A model generated the notes under the pieces. It was given only the letters and a program-made list of their open reading frames with translations, was not told the origin of the DNA and did not search any database. A DNA stretch of 64,000 nt from Annona cherimola (Eukaryota; Streptophyta; Magnoliopsida; Magnoliales; Annonaceae). The DNA lies in assembly GCA_030490835.1 (NCBI GenBank), contig CM059972.1, positions 92,179,137-92,243,136 on the forward strand, read 5' to 3'. How positions within the stretch are numbered: position 1 is the first letter of the stretch; each line of letters begins with the position of its first letter. The position numbers and the translations under genes were made by a program. This document shows positions 28,801 through 35,812 of this stretch, piece after piece.

Positions 28801-30288
28801 ATGATAAATTGATATTAAAGTCATTAATAGTCTAATAGTTGAAATTTTAGTTACTAGAGCATAGGTATCAAATAAATTAATCCTTCTTTTTGTCTGTACT
28901 CCTTAATTACTAATCTAACTTTAAATTTATTAATAGATTCATCAATTTTTAATTTTTTTTAAATACCTATTTACAGCTTATAAGTTTAGTCACTCAGGTG
29001 GTAAATCAACTAATATCCATGTACTATTTTTCATTGTTGAATTCATTTCATCTTGGATGGCTTTTTTTCAGAATGATGCATCTGGAGATCTCTTCATAAG
29101 TAGATGAATCCCCTTGGGTATGAAATACAATCACGTGTTCTTCATTTATTTTATCTCTAGATCCTTCTGTAAGGTATAACTGAAAAATCAAGCTCAAAAC
29201 AATTATAATCGTCTTTTTTGGCTCGTTTACTTCTTCTCACGGCCCCAGTCTATACAGATTATCTCCCCTGTCATATGCTTCATTGAAAGTAGCAGTTTTC
29301 CCAGCAGCGATGGTATCACATTACTAAACTTTTCGGAACAATATCAACCGAAACAAGTACATGATATTCCTGAAAGTGCCTTTAACGCTAGCATGTAAAT
29401 GTAAAAATATCACTTCGTCATCAGAATAGAATGGGCGCCATAAATTTTCATTCTTAAGAGCATTTGAAAGAGCAATTCAAATTCATGTGTTAAATCCATG
29501 AACAGTGAGCCGGCTGCCAAAGATTTGCAGGAAAAAAAAAAAAAGACAGATCACCTGAATTAGAGTCTTACCAACACTGCCATAGGCACCCGATAACTTG
29601 TTTTGCGATACTCACGAATCACTTGACTGATTTGAGAATGCGTCCTCCTTCACCCAGTTCACGGTACAAGTTTTAAAAGAAAATTAAAATGACAAGGTAA
29701 AACTCCCCAAGACACTCGCTAATCGAGTAGAAGCCAACCAACACTTACGAGGCGTAGTAGATGGTGGGCGTTGTACGTTTCTTCTGTGCTCTGGGGTTGG
29801 ACGGGGGGAGAGACTGTTCCAGGTTTCCTGGATGGAAAAAAAAAAAAACCACAAACATTTCTTCTCTTGAACAACTCGTACAGCGAAAAGATTGAAACTT
29901 TCTGATGAATGCGAAAATCACCTGATGGATTGGGTTCGGGAACAAAACCACCCCCGGAGACGTAAGGATCGTGCGGTGGCGCCGGGGCGGGAGCCGCGGG
30001 GGTGAGGCTGGACTGCAAGGCCTTGGAACGATGATTCTGCTGCCAAGCGAGGGCGGAGCAGAGAAGCGAAAGCGATTTGCCGGTGCCGGTGGGTGATTCG
30101 AGGAGGGCGTGGCAGTGGCCCTGTCGCTGGGCTCGATCGAGGGTGGAGATGACTCGCCCCATGAAGGCGAGCTGAGAGCCATAGGGCTTGTATGGGAAAT
30201 TGACGGGGAGCCCGGCAATCTGGTAGACATTCGCGTTTTTCTTCGGATCCTCGGATCCCGTCTCTCCCATTTGATTCGCGGCGGCCAT
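1..30288 (-). CDS. FANCJ: Fanconi anaemia group J (BRIP1-type) FeS DNA helicase, 24 exons, 3' end outside window
   Basis: An ATP-dependent 5'-3' DNA helicase of the RAD3/XPD family, known to act in crosslink repair, homologous recombination and G-quadruplex unwinding in the nucleus. My exon model (complement): 29922-30288, 29749-29827, 29572-29647, 25522-25586, 25388-25432, 25183-25283, 24957-25098, 23250-23311, 23093-23172, 22946-23016, 21182-21269, 20742-20814, 20564-20659, 17249-17357, 10647-10740, 10456-10539, 10216-10372, 9540-9745, 8243-8281, 7929-7957, 7721-7842, 1828-1875, 316-440, 1-240. All junctions are GT-AG, every phase fits, and 866 codons stay open. Family proteins are roughly 1,100-1,250 residues, so about a quarter is missing at the left edge. 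The start is the first in-frame Met of exon 1, 31 codons before the PYGSQ Q-motif. RTEL1 is the nearest alternative, but the exon 1 and exon 21 wording fits plant FANCJ. The symbol is by family similarity. Confidence 0.93.
2148..2408. mobile_element. Tourist-like MITE, family A copy 1
   Basis: Terminal inverted repeats GGGTGTGTTTGGTTGGG / CCCAACCAAACACACCC, 261 bp, flanked by the 3-bp duplication TAA (2145-2147 and 2409-2411). TAA/TTA duplications are the hallmark of PIF/Harbinger elements. The interior has no coding capacity. This is the cleanest of about twelve copies in the window. Confidence 0.88.
2445..5413 (-). mobile_element. Degenerate RTE-type LINE retrotransposon
   Basis: Reading on the minus strand, 4586-4858 encodes GGDLNGHVG followed by a GYERIHGSFGF-type segment, the signature of the RTE endonuclease. 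4912-5106 encodes the preceding part (INAYTSQVRLDDI), and 5180-5413 a weak N-terminal match (WNDENLLGK). The RT part, 2500-4500, is too decayed to read. The 3' end is marked by CTAGGTGGGA-like text and a (ATG)n-type tail at about 2447-2462, typical of plant RTE. It is dead, with many stops and a gap between 5106 and 5180. Confidence 0.8.
5823..6090. mobile_element. MITE family A, diverged copy
   Basis: Starts GGGCATGTTT and ends AAACACACCC. The interior matches the family signature (AAACTTTTCA, ATTTTTCAC, CATCATTACCCC in order). The left terminus is mutated and I see no clean target duplication. Confidence 0.7.
6210..6456. mobile_element. MITE family A copy
   Basis: Starts GATTGTGTTTG and ends AAACACACCC, flanked by TAA at 6207-6209 and 6457-6459. 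The interior is partly diverged from the other copies. Confidence 0.72.
6752..6848 (+). mobile_element. Au-type SINE, 3' part only
   Basis: The text GGTAAGGCTGCGTAC, CCTTCCCCGGACCCC and GCATAGCGGGAGC, then GCACCGGGCTGCCC and a run of Ts, is the well-known 3' half of the plant Au SINE. The tRNA-like 5' half with its pol III boxes is missing, so this copy is 5'-truncated. Confidence 0.82.
7342..7562. mobile_element. Small Harbinger-like MITE, family B
   Basis: Inverted ends GGGGTTGTTTGGCT and CCAATCAAACTGCCCC, 221 bp, with TAA on both sides (7339-7341 and 7563-7565). The interior does not match family A. Single copy in the window. Confidence 0.68.
7721..8281 (-). CDS. FANCJ: FANCJ exons 19-21: motif V and start of motif VI, two micro-exons
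   Basis: Exon 19 (8243-8281, 39 nt) encodes ASEGIDFSDNNAR, helicase motif V; most homologs begin this with Val rather than Ala. Exon 20 (7929-7957, only 29 nt) encodes VIVGIPFPN. Exon 21 (7721-7842) encodes NDIQVVLKKKYND through FRALNQAAG, the start of motif VI, where Ala replaces the usual Val. Both micro-exons have AG acceptors (CTACAG, TTTAG) and GT donors, and all three join in frame. Confidence 0.88.
8543..8831. mobile_element. MITE family A copy in FANCJ intron 18
   Basis: Ends GGATGTGTTAGG and CCCAAACACACC. The interior follows the family order (AAAACTTTTCAATTT, CAACTACCCTAC, CATCATTACCCC). The right end runs into poly-A and no duplication is clear. The rest of intron 18 (8282-9539) shows nothing recognisable. 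Confidence 0.75.
9540..10740 (-). CDS. FANCJ: FANCJ exons 15-18: motifs III-IV of helicase domain 2
   Basis: Exon 15 (10647-10740) completes motif III. Exon 16 (10456-10539) encodes LWAAVISTGPGN onward. Exon 17 (10216-10372) carries motif IV (GGALVFFPSYKLL), and exon 18 (9540-9745) encodes residues 597-665 ending LAVCRGK. Between PWKIKRIRKRN and EGAAFL there is a basic, Ser/Asn-rich stretch, a low-complexity insert commonly seen in FANCJ homologs. Splice phases agree at each joint. Confidence 0.91.
13885..13960 (-). mobile_element. RTE LINE 3' end fragment
   Basis: CTCATCATTATCATAAGC followed by CCACCTATATGGGTCAGC and GCATGGATCC repeats the 3' end of the LINE at 2447-2510. Only the last ~75 bp is present, a typical 5'-truncated insertion. 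Confidence 0.6.
14959..15434. mobile_element. Mutator-type foldback MITE, 476 bp
   Basis: The two halves are near inverted copies: CAACATTTGGCCATTATTCC at 14982 and its counterpart at 15391-15410, and TGGAAATGTCGATTTTG at 15111 matching the reverse at about 15270-15287. The element is flanked by the identical 9-bp sequence TTAAATAAT (14950-14958 and 15435-15443). A 9-bp duplication plus long inverted arms points to a MULE-derived element. No coding capacity. Confidence 0.78.
16468..16724. mobile_element. Possible small TIR element
   Basis: CATGGTCATTTAC at the left is inverted as GTAAATGACCATG at the right, about 255 bp apart, with further partial arm similarity (AACTACAATT / AATTGTAAAT). 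No target duplication seen. It could be a diverged MITE. Confidence 0.4.
16999..17054 (-). mobile_element. RTE LINE 3' end fragment
   Basis: (ATC)n then CACAACCTATTTCCCACC, TAGGTGGGGTCGGC: the reverse complement of an RTE 3' terminus with its trinucleotide tail. Only about 55 bp. Confidence 0.55.
17249..17357 (-). CDS. FANCJ: FANCJ exon 14 (motif III start)
   Basis: One isolated exon encodes residues 449-485, GHAGSIWKYSMSLWCLNP through SVILTSG. The final SG joins exon 15 (TLSPMSSF) to form helicase motif III. It is flanked by introns of 3.2 kb (intron 13) and 6.5 kb (intron 14), the latter the largest in the gene. Acceptor TTGCAG and donor GTAGGC. Confidence 0.9.
18470..18750. mobile_element. 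MITE family A copy in FANCJ intron 13
   Basis: GGGTGTGTTTGG ... CCAAACACACCC, 281 bp, with TAA on both sides (18467-18469, 18751-18753). The interior matches the copies at 2148 and 20838. The rest of intron 13 (17358-20563) holds only a short direct duplication at 18327-18396 (GGTGTACACAAATTAC twice). Confidence 0.88.
20564..23311 (-). CDS. FANCJ: FANCJ exons 8-13: arch/insert region between motifs II and III
   Basis: Exons 8 (23250-23311), 9 (23093-23172), 10 (22946-23016), 11 (21182-21269), 12 (20742-20814) and 13 (20564-20659) encode residues 292-449. They start with HNIEDMARDAGSL, continue through the ISWISRRKDNL segment and end in LQRFVKRDG. This is the variable region between helicase motifs II and III. 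All phases are consistent. Intron 10 (1.7 kb) holds a foldback element and a GA microsatellite. Intron 11 (367 bp) is mostly a MITE. The exon 11 acceptor lies at the edge of a tandem duplication. Confidence 0.88.
20838..21118. mobile_element. MITE family A copy filling FANCJ intron 11
   Basis: 281 bp with GGGTGTGTTTGG / CCAAACACACCC termini and TAA on both sides (20835-20837, 21119-21121). It makes up over three quarters of the 367-bp intron 11. Its edge lies 20 bp from the exon 12 acceptor. Confidence 0.9.
21261..21542. repeat. Tandem duplication of ~140 bp spanning a splice acceptor
   Basis: 21261-21400 and 21403-21542 are close copies (GGAAGCATCAATCAT, CTAGAAAACTAG, CTTAAGTATGCAAGAG in the same order). 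The first copy includes the exon 11 acceptor on the minus strand (TTCCAG at 21270-21275). In the second copy the same place reads TTCCGG. Confidence 0.85.
22009..22419. mobile_element. Foldback element, family C, 411 bp
   Basis: The whole element is one hairpin. Its arm starts GGACCCTGGTTCAATGCAC and its end is the reverse complement, with nested GGGTGCATTGAGCCTCAATG palindromes in each arm. The inner parts also pair (GTATTTAACATGTGTA with TACACATGTTAAATA). No clear target duplication at this copy. A relative at 58055 has a 9-bp one, suggesting Mutator origin. Confidence 0.8.
22835..22873. repeat. (GA)n microsatellite
   Basis: About 19 uninterrupted GA units in FANCJ intron 10, some 70 bp downstream (in gene direction) of exon 10. 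Confidence 0.95.
24404..24613 (+). mobile_element. RTE LINE 3' coding end with (GAT)n tail
   Basis: A 69-codon open reading frame contains GRPKKTWMEVIKQDLK and EWRNKIHATDLPRWE, the conserved C-terminus of plant RTE reverse transcriptase, then runs into the GATGATGATGATGA tail. It is 5'-truncated and in FANCJ intron 7 (23312-24956), antisense to the gene. The remaining 1.1 kb of intron 7 shows nothing recognisable. Confidence 0.82.
24957..25586 (-). CDS. FANCJ: FANCJ exons 4-7: FeS-cluster domain and DEAH box
   Basis: Exon 4 (25522-25586), exon 5 (25388-25432, 45 nt), exon 6 (25183-25283) and exon 7 (24957-25098) encode residues 175-292. Cysteines at about 181 (HYC), 196 (EEC), 207 (TGC) and 246 (GCSYF) match the four 4Fe-4S ligands of XPD/FANCJ helicases. 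An extra Cys lies at 227. Exon 7 ends inside the Walker B box: VILDEA plus two bases of the His codon, with the third base supplied by exon 8 (residues 289-292, DEAH). The ligand assignment is by alignment from memory. Confidence 0.91.
25819..26068. repeat. Two-copy tandem repeat, ~120 bp unit
   Basis: CTACCTAAAACAAAGTATGAGC at 25819 recurs as CTACCTAGAACAAAG at 25938. CAAAGAAGCACAATT also recurs at the matching distance. It lies in FANCJ intron 3. Confidence 0.7.
26500..27023 (-). mobile_element. Probable 3' LTR of the intronic copia element
   Basis: On the minus strand, a purine tract (GAAAATGGAAGGGGAA at about 27042-27026) is followed by AT-rich sequence. A promoter-like TATAAATAGAGATC then lies at about 26700-26713, followed by CT-rich leader text, the arrangement of an LTR. 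It sits downstream of the RT/RNase H remnant. The outer end is not defined and no second LTR is visible. Confidence 0.5.
27869..29110 (-). pseudogene. Ty1/copia reverse transcriptase-RNase H remnant
   Basis: Reading backwards: 29000-29110 encodes DEMNSTMKNSTWILVDLP, the RT start; 28700-28800 encodes a MDVKTVFLN-like segment. 28148-28540 encodes the CLYDDDMLIFG motif (the catalytic YVDD box with Val changed to Asp) and the following DMKDIGRADVIFGIKI. 27869-28141 encodes RNase H (EYSDANLIF ... STSGYVFTIGG). There are several stops and frameshifts. It lies in FANCJ intron 3, same strand as the gene. Gag and integrase are absent. Confidence 0.87.
29572..30288 (-). CDS. FANCJ: FANCJ exons 1-3: Q motif, Walker A, motif Ia
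   Basis: Exon 1 encodes residues 1-122. It holds the Q motif (FPYKPYGSQ, residues 31-39) and the Walker A loop ESPTGTGKS (64-72), followed by a Pro/Ala-rich linker. Exon 2 (29749-29827) and exon 3 (29572-29647) carry motif Ia, split as YYAS / RTHSQISQV at residues 146-157. Introns 1 and 2 are only about 95 and 101 bp, unlike the rest of the gene. Exon 1 is markedly GC-rich compared with the AT-rich surroundings. The exon 3 acceptor uses AAG, chosen because it alone keeps the frame into SRTHS. Confidence 0.92.
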
Positions 30289-30530
30289 TTTCGGGGCTTG
30301 GGTCGGCGAAGTATCTTTCTATCTCTCTCTCCTTTCCCTGTTTGAAGAGTGCGGGACAAATACAAAATGGCGGGTACGTTTCGGGGCGGGAAGACAAATT
30401 ATTTGATTTTTGTACCGGCGATCTGGTGCGGCTGTCAAAATTACGTTTTCCATTCGGTTTCCCTGGTAAATTTACAGCCTAGCTATTGTCGTCGGGTAAG
30501 CACGCGACATACCGGGCACAGGTGGGTTTA
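30289..30530 (-). promoter_or_regulatory. FANCJ upstream region with E2F-like site
   Basis: A GC-rich stretch directly upstream of the FANCJ start codon, ending where AT-rich repeats begin. It holds GGCGGGAA at 30385-30392 (minus strand TTCCCGCC), one base off the plant E2F consensus, about 100 bp from the ATG. Plant replication and repair genes are often E2F-controlled, so the match is sensible but unproven. I see no clear TATA box. The space between the gene and the repeat block is only about 240-480 bp. Confidence 0.4.
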
Positions 30531-30540
30531 AAAGGAAACA

Positions 30541-30772
30541 ATATTTGTTTGATGAATTTATTAAACGTGATGGGTTGATTAGTAAGTATGTTTTGAAAGT
30601 GATAGAATTTTTGGGATGAAAGGTTGTTAGTATAAAAGTTGTTGAAATGGAAAAAAAAAAAAATTTGATGTGATATGAAATAACCAGTGATAATGAGTAA
30701 ATATCATAAAGTTAAAATAATTTAGATAATTTTATATGTAATTGTATAAAATGATTAAAATTATGGTAATTG
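30541..30772. mobile_element. MITE family A, left part, cut by TRIM array
   Basis: GATGAAAGGTTGTTAGTATAAAAGTTGTTG and TTGATGTGATATGAAAT continue the order of the left part of family A in plus orientation. The match stops at TGGTAATTG/TCCGCTCTGG, where the TRIM repeats begin. The terminus is degraded. Confidence 0.6.
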
Positions 30773-32371
30773 TCCGCTCTGGCCTACTAGTCTAGCTGCA
30801 CGGATTTAAAACGCGTCACACCATATTGAACTTGAGACCGCTTATAAACTACCATGAAATTTTTCCCCTTTTCGATGTGGGATTCGATTCTAAGCTATTA
30901 CAAGTCTACTAGCTTTCGCCCGATTCGTCCCCGAACCACAACGCAACTCCGGGCTTCTGCCCGCAGCCCTGACTTTCACCAGTTTAACTTTCCGAACCAC
31001 ATCTACTAGAGAGGTAGTCATTTTGATACCACTTGTCACGCACAAACCCAGAAAAAGTGACCATTGGGCCTGACGCACAAAGCACGCAGACTCAGAAAAC
31101 ATCCATTGGCTTGTGGGCTATGGGTCTCACAGTGTGATATTATCCGCTCTGGCCTAGCAGCTTAGCTGCACGGATTTAAAACGTGTCACATCATATTGAA
31201 CTTGAGACTCACTTATAAACTATCATGAAATTTTTCCCCTTTTCGATAGGGGATTCAGTTCTAAGATATTACAAGTCTACTAGCTTTCGCCCGGTTCGTC
31301 CTCGGACCACAACGCAACTCCGGGCTTCTGCTCGCAGCCCTGACTTTCACCAGTTTAACTTTCCGAACCACATCTACTAGAGAGGGAGTCATTTTGATAT
31401 CACTTGTCACGCACAAACCCAGAAAAAGTGACCATTGGGCCTGATGCACAAAGCACGCAGACTCATAAAACATCCATTGGCTTGTGGGCTATGGGTCTCA
31501 CAGTGTGATATTGTCCGCTCTGGCCTAGCAGCTTAGCTGCACGGATTTAAAACGTGTCACATCATATTGAACTTGAGACTCGCTTATAAACTACCATGAA
31601 ATTTTTTCCCTTTTCGATGTGGGATTCAGTTCTAAGCTATTAAGCCGGGTTCGTCCTCGAACCACAACCCAACTCTGGACTTTTGCCAGCAACCCTAACT
31701 TTCACCGGTTCAACTCTCCGAACCACATCTACTGGAGGGGAAGCCACTTTGATTCCACTTGTCACGCACATACCCAGAAAAAGTGACCCTTGGGCTTGAC
31801 GCACAAAGCACACGGACCCAGAAAAACATCTATTGGCTTGTGGGCTATGGGTCTCACAATATAATATTGTCCACTCTGGCCTAGCAGCTTAGCCTCACGG
31901 ATTTAAAACGCGTCACACCATATTGAACTTGAGACACACTTATAAATTACGAGGAATTTTCTCCCTTTTTCGACGTGGGATTCGGTTCTAAGCTATTATA
32001 AGCCCACCAGCTTCCACTGGTTTATCCCCGAACCACGACCCAACTCTGGGCTTCTACATGTAGTCATGACTTTCATTGGATCAACTCTCCAAACCACATA
32101 TACTGGAGAGGGAGCCGCTCTAATACCACTTGTCACATACAGACCTAGAAAAAGCGACCATTGAGCCTGACGCACAAAGCACACAGACCCAGAAAACATC
32201 CATTGGGCTTGTGGGCTATAGATCTCACAGTGTGATATTATCTGCTCTGGCCTAGCAGCTTAGTCACACGGATTTAAAATGTGTCACACCATATTGAACT
32301 GAAGACCTACTTATAAACTACCAGGAACTTTCTCTCATTTTCGATATGGGATTTGGTTCTAGGCTATTACA
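30773..32371 (-). repeat. TRIM tandem array, left arm (minus orientation)
   Basis: LTR units at about 30773-30902 (truncated), 31034-31273, 31405-31643, 31760-32000 and 32131-32371 alternate with ~115-135-bp internal parts; the period is 357-370 bp. On the minus strand each LTR runs from TGTAATAGC to GTGACA. The GTGACA end is followed by a primer-binding site close to TGGTATCAGAGC, complementary to initiator-Met tRNA. LTR text such as CCCACATCGAAAAGG and GCGGACAATAT is typical of plant TRIM elements. There is no protein coding. The ~70-codon open frames in each unit are repeats of one chance frame. Confidence 0.85.
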
Positions 32372-34500
32372 AGGTATCAGAGCCAAAAACCAAATCCCAC
32401 ATCGAAAAGGGAAGAAAGTTCCTAGTAATTTATAAGCTAGAACCAAATCTCACATCGAAACAGGGAGAAATTTCATGGTACTTTATAAGTGGGTCAAGTC
32501 TAATATGGTATAATGCGTTTTAAATCAATGCGGCTAAGCTGCTAGGCCAGAGCGAACAATATCACACTACGAAGCTCATAGGTCATTGGCTCAATGGACT
32601 TTTTCAAGGTCTGTGTGCTTTGTGCGTCGAGCCTAATGGTTGCTTTTCTGGATCCGTGCATGACAAGTGGTATAAGAGCGGCTCCCCTCCAGTAGATGTG
32701 GTTTGGAGAGTTGAACAAATGAAAGTCAGGGCTACAGGCAGAAGCCTAGAGTTGGGTCATGGTTCGGGGACGAACTAGGCAGAAGTTGGTGGGCTTGTAA
32801 TGGCTTAAAACTAAATCCTACATCGAAAATGGGAGAAAGTTCCTGGTAGTTTATAAGTGGGTCTCACGTTCAATATGGTGTGATATTTTTTAAATCCGTG
32901 CGGCTAAGCTGCTATGCTAGAGCGAACAATATCACACCGTGAGACCCATAACACACAAGCTCAATGGACATTTTCTGGGTCTGTGTGCTTTGTGCTCAGG
33001 CCCAATGGTCGCTTTTCTGGGTTTGTGCGCGACAAGTAGAATCAGAGCGGCTCCCCCTCCAGTAGATGTGATTCGGAGAGTTGAACCAGTGAAAGTCAGG
33101 ATTGGGTTGCGGTTCGAAGATGAACCAGGCGGAAGTTGATGGGCTTATAATAACTTAGAACCGCATCCCACATCGAAAAGAGGAGAAAATTTCTGGTAGT
33201 TCATAAGTGGGTCTCAAGTTCAACATGGTGTGACGCATTTTAAATCCGTGCAACTAAGATGCTAGACCAAAGCAGACAATATCACATTGTGAGACCCATA
33301 GCCCATAAGCCCAATGAACATTTTTTTGGATATGTGTGCTTTGTGCGTCAGGCCCAAGGGTCACTTTTTTCTGGGTCTGTGCATGACAAGTGGTATCAAA
33401 GCGGCTCCCCCTCCAGTAGATGTGGTTTGGAGAGTTGAACCGATGAAAGTCAAGGCTGCAGGCAAAAGTTCAGAGTTGGGTTGTGGTTCGGGGACGAACC
33501 AAGCGAAAGCTGGTGGGATTGTAATAGCTTAGAATCGAATCTCACATCGAAAAGGGGAGAAAGTTCCTGGTAGTTTATAAGTGAGTCTCAAGTTTAATAT
33601 GGTGTGACACATTTTAAATCCATGCAACTAAGCTGTTAGGCCAGAGCAGACAATATCACACTGTGAGACTCATAGCCCACAGGCTCAATGGATGTTTTCT
33701 GGGTCGGTGTGCTTTGTGTGTCAGATCCAAGGGTCACTTTTTATGGGTTTGTGCGTGACAAGTGGTATCAAAGCGGCTCCCCCTCTAGTAGACGTGGCTC
33801 AGAAAGTTGAATCGGTAAAAGTCAAGGCTGCGAACGGAAGCCCAAAGTTGGGTTGTGGTTCGGGGACGAACCAAGCGAAGGCTGGTGGGATTGTAATAGC
33901 TTAGAATCGAATCCCACATCAAAAAGGGAAGAAAGTTCCTGGTAGTTTATAAGTGGTCTCAAGTTCAATATGGTATGACACATTTTAAATCCGTTCAACT
34001 AAACTGCTAGGCCAGAGCGGATAATATCACACTGTGAGGCCCATAGCCCACAAGCCAAATAGACATTTTTTGGGTCTATGCGCTTTTTGCTTAGGCCCAA
34101 TGGTTGCTTTTCTGGGTCTGTACATGACGAACGGTATCAGAGCGGCTCCCCCTCCAATAGATACGGCTCGGAGAGTTAAACCAGTGAAATTCAGGGCTGC
34201 AAGCAGAAGTCCAGAGTTGAGTTGTGGTTCAAGAAAGAACCGGGCGAAAGCTGGTAGGCTTGTAATAGCTTAGAACCGAATCCTGCATCGAAAAGGGGAG
34301 AAAGTTCCTAGTAATTTATAAGTGGGTCTCAAGTTTAATATGATGTGACGTGTTTTAAATCCGTGGGGCTAAGCTGCTAGGCCAGAGCGTACAGTATCAC
34401 GCTGTGAGGCCCATAGTGCACAAGCCCAATGGATGTTTTTTGGGTCTGTGTGTTTTGTGTGTCAGGCCTAATGGTCGCTTTTCTGGGTTTGTGTGTGACA
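32372..34500 (+). repeat. TRIM tandem array, right arm (plus orientation)
   Basis: The same element in the opposite direction. LTRs lie at about 32385-32665 (with an internal repeat of its first ~75 bp), 32796-33034, 33146-33388, 33520-33760, 33892-34129 and 34261-34500. Between them are PBS-like GTGGTATCAAAGCGG or variants and a purine-rich end (AAGCTGGTGGG) before the next TGTAATAGC. Unit spacing is 355-372 bp. Units are diverged from each other, so the array is not recent. It ends exactly at the LTR terminus TGACA. Confidence 0.85.
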
Positions 34501-34745
34501 ATTTCAAACAAAAACTTTTCATTTTATATAACTATCATATTTTTTAATTATTTATTCACGTCTTATCATATAACTACCTTGCTTATCAATCATTTGTACA
34601 CAACAACTCAGATAACTAACATATCTATTTTAAATTTATTCTATTTATTCATCGTCATTGCCCCTACCATATCACATATTTGTTTATGAATTCAGAGTTG
34701 TGTAAACAAAAAAAATATATATAACAATTTTATTACTTCCAAAGC
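34501..34745. mobile_element. MITE family A, partial, inverted relative to the left flank copy
   Basis: AAACTTTTCATTTTATATAACTATCATATTTTTTAATT and CATCGTCATTGCCCCTACC give the family text in reverse orientation. It begins directly after the TRIM LTR end and lacks its own left terminus. Confidence 0.6.
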
Positions 34746-34810
34746 ACACGTTTAAATTGAAAATTTTTACTTTAAGGATCTTTGTATTATCACCCAAGTA
34801 TTAGAATTAA

Positions 34811-35430
34811 GGGTATGTTCAAGAGTGATAAAACTTTTGAATCATAAATTTTTAGTATAAAATTGTTGAAGTCATAAAAAATGATGTGATGTGATAGAAG
34901 TAGTGCTATTTTTAATCATTTTTTACATATTTTTATATAATTATTTTACTTTTCAATCATTTCTATGTAACTAATACACATATTTTTTAACTATATTTTA
35001 TTTGTTTATTATTATTACTCATATCATATCACATCATTTTATATTAGTTCAATAACTTTTATATCGAAAAATTTCAATTCAAAATTTTTATAATTTTCTA
35101 AATACAACATAAAGTCAAAAATAGATACGTTAATTGTATAAATAACTGTGTAAAAATGATTGAAAAACATGATAGTGTATGAAATAATTGATGACATGAT
35201 TTGAAAAAAGGGTAATTGCAGATAGCAAAAAGTTTTAGTTTTAAAAGTTTTAAATCAAAATTTTTTATTTACAGGGTGTTTGGGAAAGCGCAAAAACTTT
35301 TATAACTAATTATTTTTCAATCTAAAATTCCTTTAAAAACTTTTTAATATTAAACTTTTCACTTCATATAACTAATCATATTTTTAATAAATTTTTCACA
35401 TATTTGTAATTACCATACCTTTTAATCATT
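34811..35430. mobile_element. Cluster of rearranged family A MITE pieces
   Basis: TAAGGGTATGTTCAAGAGTG at 34808 begins a plus-oriented half. It switches at about 34905 to minus-oriented text (TTTTAATCATTTTTTACAT ...) ending about 35110. 35116-35270 is another plus-oriented half, and 35276 (GGGTGTTTGGG) begins a fourth piece. Together they look like nested or recombined copies. Confidence 0.6.
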
Positions 35431-35574
35431 TGGGAATGCTTCAATAGAACTCGATTTCACTAGAAACCCCTGATATGACTGTCCATCCAGGCAGGATTGA
35501 TCGTGGTCGTCCATTTTAACCAAAGCATTTGAATCGGGTATCTTGGACCCAAAATACAAAAAATTCCGCTCTCC

Positions 35575-35812
35575 CACTGTTGCTTGCTCTCTCACACCCT
35601 CTCTCTTGTCAGCGCACACTCTCTCCCTCTCTTCCGTTCTCTCTCCCTCACACAGTCTCACTTGTTCTCTCCCTCTTTCTCCCTTGCCTGATCTCTCTCT
35701 CCCTCTCGTGCTCTCTCTCTCTCTCCCCCTCACACACCCTCACCCTCTCGCCCAAATCTCTCAATCTCCCCTGCCCTCTCTCTCACCCTAATCTCTCTCC
35801 CTCTTTCATAGC
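35575..35812. repeat. Pyrimidine-rich (CT/CCCT) low-complexity tract
   Basis: About 240 bp made almost only of C and T on the plus strand, with CTCTCTCCCTC and CACACCCTCACC motifs. Long open frames on both strands here are artefacts of composition. On the minus strand it is followed by a short ordinary-looking stretch (35455-35560) with no gene match that I recognise. Confidence 0.85.

Noticed and set aside
29719..29921. Extension of FANCJ exon 1 through the GT at 29921-29920 (continuous open frame to 29719)
   Set aside because: The read-through frame lacks YYASRTHS; splicing to 29827 restores it.
1..30288. FANCJ as a pseudogene because of its transposon load
   Set aside because: All 24 exons join in phase with canonical splice sites and intact motifs.
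30890..34273. Repeated ~70-codon open frames (for example at 30890-31102, 31261-31473, 33692-33904) as a gene family
   Set aside because: They are the same chance frame in each TRIM unit, spanning LTR and primer-binding site, with no domain and with scattered breaks in other units.
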